Assembly (NCBI GenBank): GCA_938073925.1
Contig: CALJGH010000066.1
Span: 1 to 7,178 of the forward strand
Reading direction: 5' to 3'
DNA from: an uncultured Nitrospinaceae bacterium
Lineage (GTDB): Bacteria > Nitrospinota > Nitrospinia > Nitrospinales > VA-1
Length of the DNA stretch: 7,178 nt
Shown here: piece by piece, positions 5,947-7,178 of the stretch
Layout of the letters: each line of letters opens with the position of its first letter
How positions within the stretch are numbered: position 1 is the stretch's first letter
Made by a program: the position numbers and the translations under genes
The notes under the pieces: model-generated
Database searches by the model: none
What the model was told of the DNA's origin: nothing
What the model saw: only the letters and a program-made list of their open reading frames with translations

Positions 5947-6390
5947 ATGATAAATGTCGTCAGAATTATTTTGCTGATCATTGCTTTTGCAGTAATTAGT
6001 CTCGCCGGATTTTATTTTTATAAAGTCCAAGGCAATAAGGTCGAAATGGGTAATATAAAGGTCAAAATAATGAACAAAGGCGTGGATGTGGAAATTGAAA
6101 ACTTCAAAGTCACCCACGAGATTAAGGGTAAAAAAGAGTGGATTTTAGAAGCGGGACTGGCTCAGGTTAATAATCAAGAAGATGTCACGCAGCTTAAAGA
6201 TGTTCAGATGATTCTACCTAAGGGAGACAGTCCACCCTACGTGATTACAGCAGAATCTGGCACCTATCAAAACAGTTCGAAAGATGTTGCTCTTGTCGGT
6301 CGTGTAAAACTAACAGGAGATGCGCAATCTTTAGCTGGCAGGTTTCAGGCAAATAAAGACGAGCCCCAAATTTCTAATACAAACAAATGA
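5947..6390 (+). CDS. lptC: LPS export ABC transporter periplasmic protein LptC (short form)
   Basis: LptC sits in the inner membrane and passes lipopolysaccharide from the LptBFG transporter to the periplasmic LptA bridge. The 147-residue product has one N-terminal membrane anchor (about 5-25, ending GFYFYK) and then a beta-rich LptC domain: GVDVEIENFKVTH (45-57), KKEWILEAGLAQV (62-74), LKDVQMIL (83-90), YVITAESGTYQ (98-108) and VALVGRVKLTG (114-124). Escherichia coli LptC is about 190 residues; here the protein stops soon after the strand corresponding to its GHVEV segment, so the C-terminal strands are absent. The gene ends in a clean 4-bp overlap with lptA, which argues against a sequencing frameshift. 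An in-frame TAA immediately precedes the ATG, fixing the start, yet no ribosome binding site is visible. The identification rests on weak sequence similarity plus the very strong context of lptA and lptB directly downstream. Confidence 0.85.
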   Translation: MINVVRIILLIIAFAVISLAGFYFYKVQGNKVEMGNIKVKIMNKGVDVEIENFKVTHEIKGKKEWILEAGLAQVNNQEDVTQLKDVQMILPKGDSPPYVITAESGTYQNSSKDVALVGRVKLTGDAQSLAGRFQANKDEPQISNTNK

Positions 6391-6899
6391 TAAAATCCTG
6401 TATTCGCATATTAACACTTGCCTCTTGCTTCGCTCTATTAAGTCCTTCCCTTCTGTTTAGCGAGGAAAAAGAAAATAAGGACCCTATAGAAATCACCTCG
6501 GACCGTATGCGTTCTGAAGATGGTGGTTTGAAAATCATTTTTTCCGGAAATGTTGTGGGTTATTGGGGAGAGCTAAAGATAACTTCGGACATCCTTGAGG
6601 TATATAACACCAAGGATAAAAAGGAAACCGAGGAGATTGTAGCCATTGGGAATGTTTTCATAACTCGTGGCCAAAAACGCGCTAAGGGAGACAAAGCCGT
6701 TTATTTAGATAAATTACAGAAAATCATTCTCACAGGAACTCCCAAGGCCACGGCATGGGAAGAAGGAAATATGATCGAAGGGCGTGAGATGATATTTCTT
6801 CTGGACAAAGATCGGTTTGTTGCCAATAACAGAGTGCGCATGAAAATTTACCCGAAAGATGAAGGTGATAAAAAAGAGAAACCCACAAACTCCGAGTAA
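6387..6899 (+). CDS. lptA: LPS transport periplasmic protein LptA (OstA family)
   Basis: The 170-residue product is the periplasmic bridge component that carries lipopolysaccharide from LptC to the outer-membrane LptD. Residues 1-25 form a signal peptide (MIKSCIRI, hydrophobic core to LLFS) with likely cleavage before EEKEN. The mature part carries OstA repeats: PIEITSDRM (33-41), IIFSGNVV (50-57), ELKITSDILEVY (62-73), EIVAIGNVFITRG (83-95), KRAKGDKAVYL (97-107), KIILTGTPKA (112-121) and MIEGREMIFLLDKDRF (129-144). The repeating glycine and asparagine turns with alternating hydrophobics fit the beta-jellyroll of LptA. The C-terminal tail is charged and probably disordered. The ATG overlaps the lptC stop, and no ribosome binding site is seen, consistent with coupled translation. 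LptB follows after 33 bp. Confidence 0.93.
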   Translation: MIKSCIRILTLASCFALLSPSLLFSEEKENKDPIEITSDRMRSEDGGLKIIFSGNVVGYWGELKITSDILEVYNTKDKKETEEIVAIGNVFITRGQKRAKGDKAVYLDKLQKIILTGTPKATAWEEGNMIEGREMIFLLDKDRFVANNRVRMKIYPKDEGDKKEKPTNSE

Positions 6900-6932
6900 T
6901 AACATCAAACCCTCTTTCAAAGAATATTTGCT

Positions 6933-7178
6933 GTGGCTGGCCTGAAAACCCAAAACCTTGTTAAATCATTTCGTTCCCGAAAAGTGGTTAACAGAGTGAG
7001 CATTGAAGTTAAACAAGGAGAAATTGTAGGCTTACTAGGTCCTAATGGTGCTGGCAAAACCACTACTTTTTATATGGTGGTGGGGCTTACCCGCCCCGAT
7101 GAAGGACAGGTGTTGTTAAATGATGAAGATGTCACTCACTTCCCAATGCACAAAAGAGCTAAAAAGGGAGTGAGCTAT
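6933..7178 (+). CDS. lptB: LPS export ABC transporter ATP-binding protein LptB, 5' part
   Basis: These 82 codons are the start of the cytoplasmic ATPase that powers lipopolysaccharide extraction by LptBFG. The frame is open to the right edge. Residues 4-12 (LKTQNLVKS) and 17-35 (VVNRVSIEV...GLL) match the start of the LptB ATPase fold, and the Walker A motif GPNGAGKTT is at 36-44. TTFYMVVGL-x2-PDEG (44-58) is typical of LptB. The window ends just before the expected Q-loop. The likely start is GTG at 6933: an in-frame TAA lies eleven codons upstream (6900-6902), no ATG lies between, and the N-terminal length fits the family. Only a weak AAAGA precedes it. The gene is incomplete because of the window edge, not because it is broken. 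Confidence 0.94.
   Translation, partial: MAGLKTQNLVKSFRSRKVVNRVSIEVKQGEIVGLLGPNGAGKTTTFYMVVGLTRPDEGQVLLNDEDVTHFPMHKRAKKGVSY

Noticed and set aside
1..7178. CRISPR array, insertion sequence, tRNA or rRNA genes
   Set aside because: I saw no regularly spaced repeats, no transposase-like frame and no tRNA- or rRNA-like sequence on either strand.

Overview
This window looks like chromosomal sequence from a Gram-negative bacterium with an A+T-leaning genome. The right-hand third encodes LptC, LptA and the start of LptB, parts of the machine that carries lipopolysaccharide to the outer membrane. An nnr-tsaE pair precedes them. A eukaryote-type UDP-glucose pyrophosphorylase suggests a deltaproteobacterium-like or Nitrospinota-like lineage rather than an enteric one, but that is a weak inference and no rRNA or marker gene is present to settle it. 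There is no tRNA, rRNA, CRISPR array or mobile element that I can see.

Layout from left to right. (1) The left edge (1-84, minus) holds the first 28 codons of an exported protein: a clean signal peptide with a strong ribosome binding site and a possible promoter. (2) Positions 85-493 are about 400 bases with no convincing gene, containing several inverted repeats. (3) A minus-strand UTP-glucose-1-phosphate uridylyltransferase of the UGP family (494-1837) is read divergently from (4) an unrecognised protein A (1909-2502). (5) A minus-strand thiol-type glutathione peroxidase (2513-3085) converges on gene A with only 10 bp between them, and is divergent from (6) a second unrecognised protein B (3179-3799). 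(7) A plus-strand run follows: bifunctional NAD(P)H-hydrate repair enzyme nnr, tsaE, lptC, lptA and the 5' part of lptB, which runs off the right edge.

The least explained part is the A/B pair. By eye the two proteins are paralogues. They share the N-terminal start MLI-x-K-x-NIYEP, and from residue 23 of A (31 of B) they align without a single gap for 161 residues, with 51 identities by my hand count (about 32%). They form an aromatic-rich, probably cytoplasmic family that I cannot name. The two copies bracket the peroxidase gene, and B lies just upstream of nnr, so B may be transcribed with the metabolite-repair, tRNA-modification and LPS-transport genes.

nnr overlaps tsaE by 4 bp and lptC overlaps lptA by 4 bp (ATGA junctions). 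lptB follows lptA after 33 bp. A hairpin-rich gap of 76 bp separates tsaE from lptC and may mark a boundary between two transcription units. Start codons are unusual: UGP, gpx and nnr appear to start with TTG and lptB with GTG, and several starts lack an obvious Shine-Dalgarno sequence.
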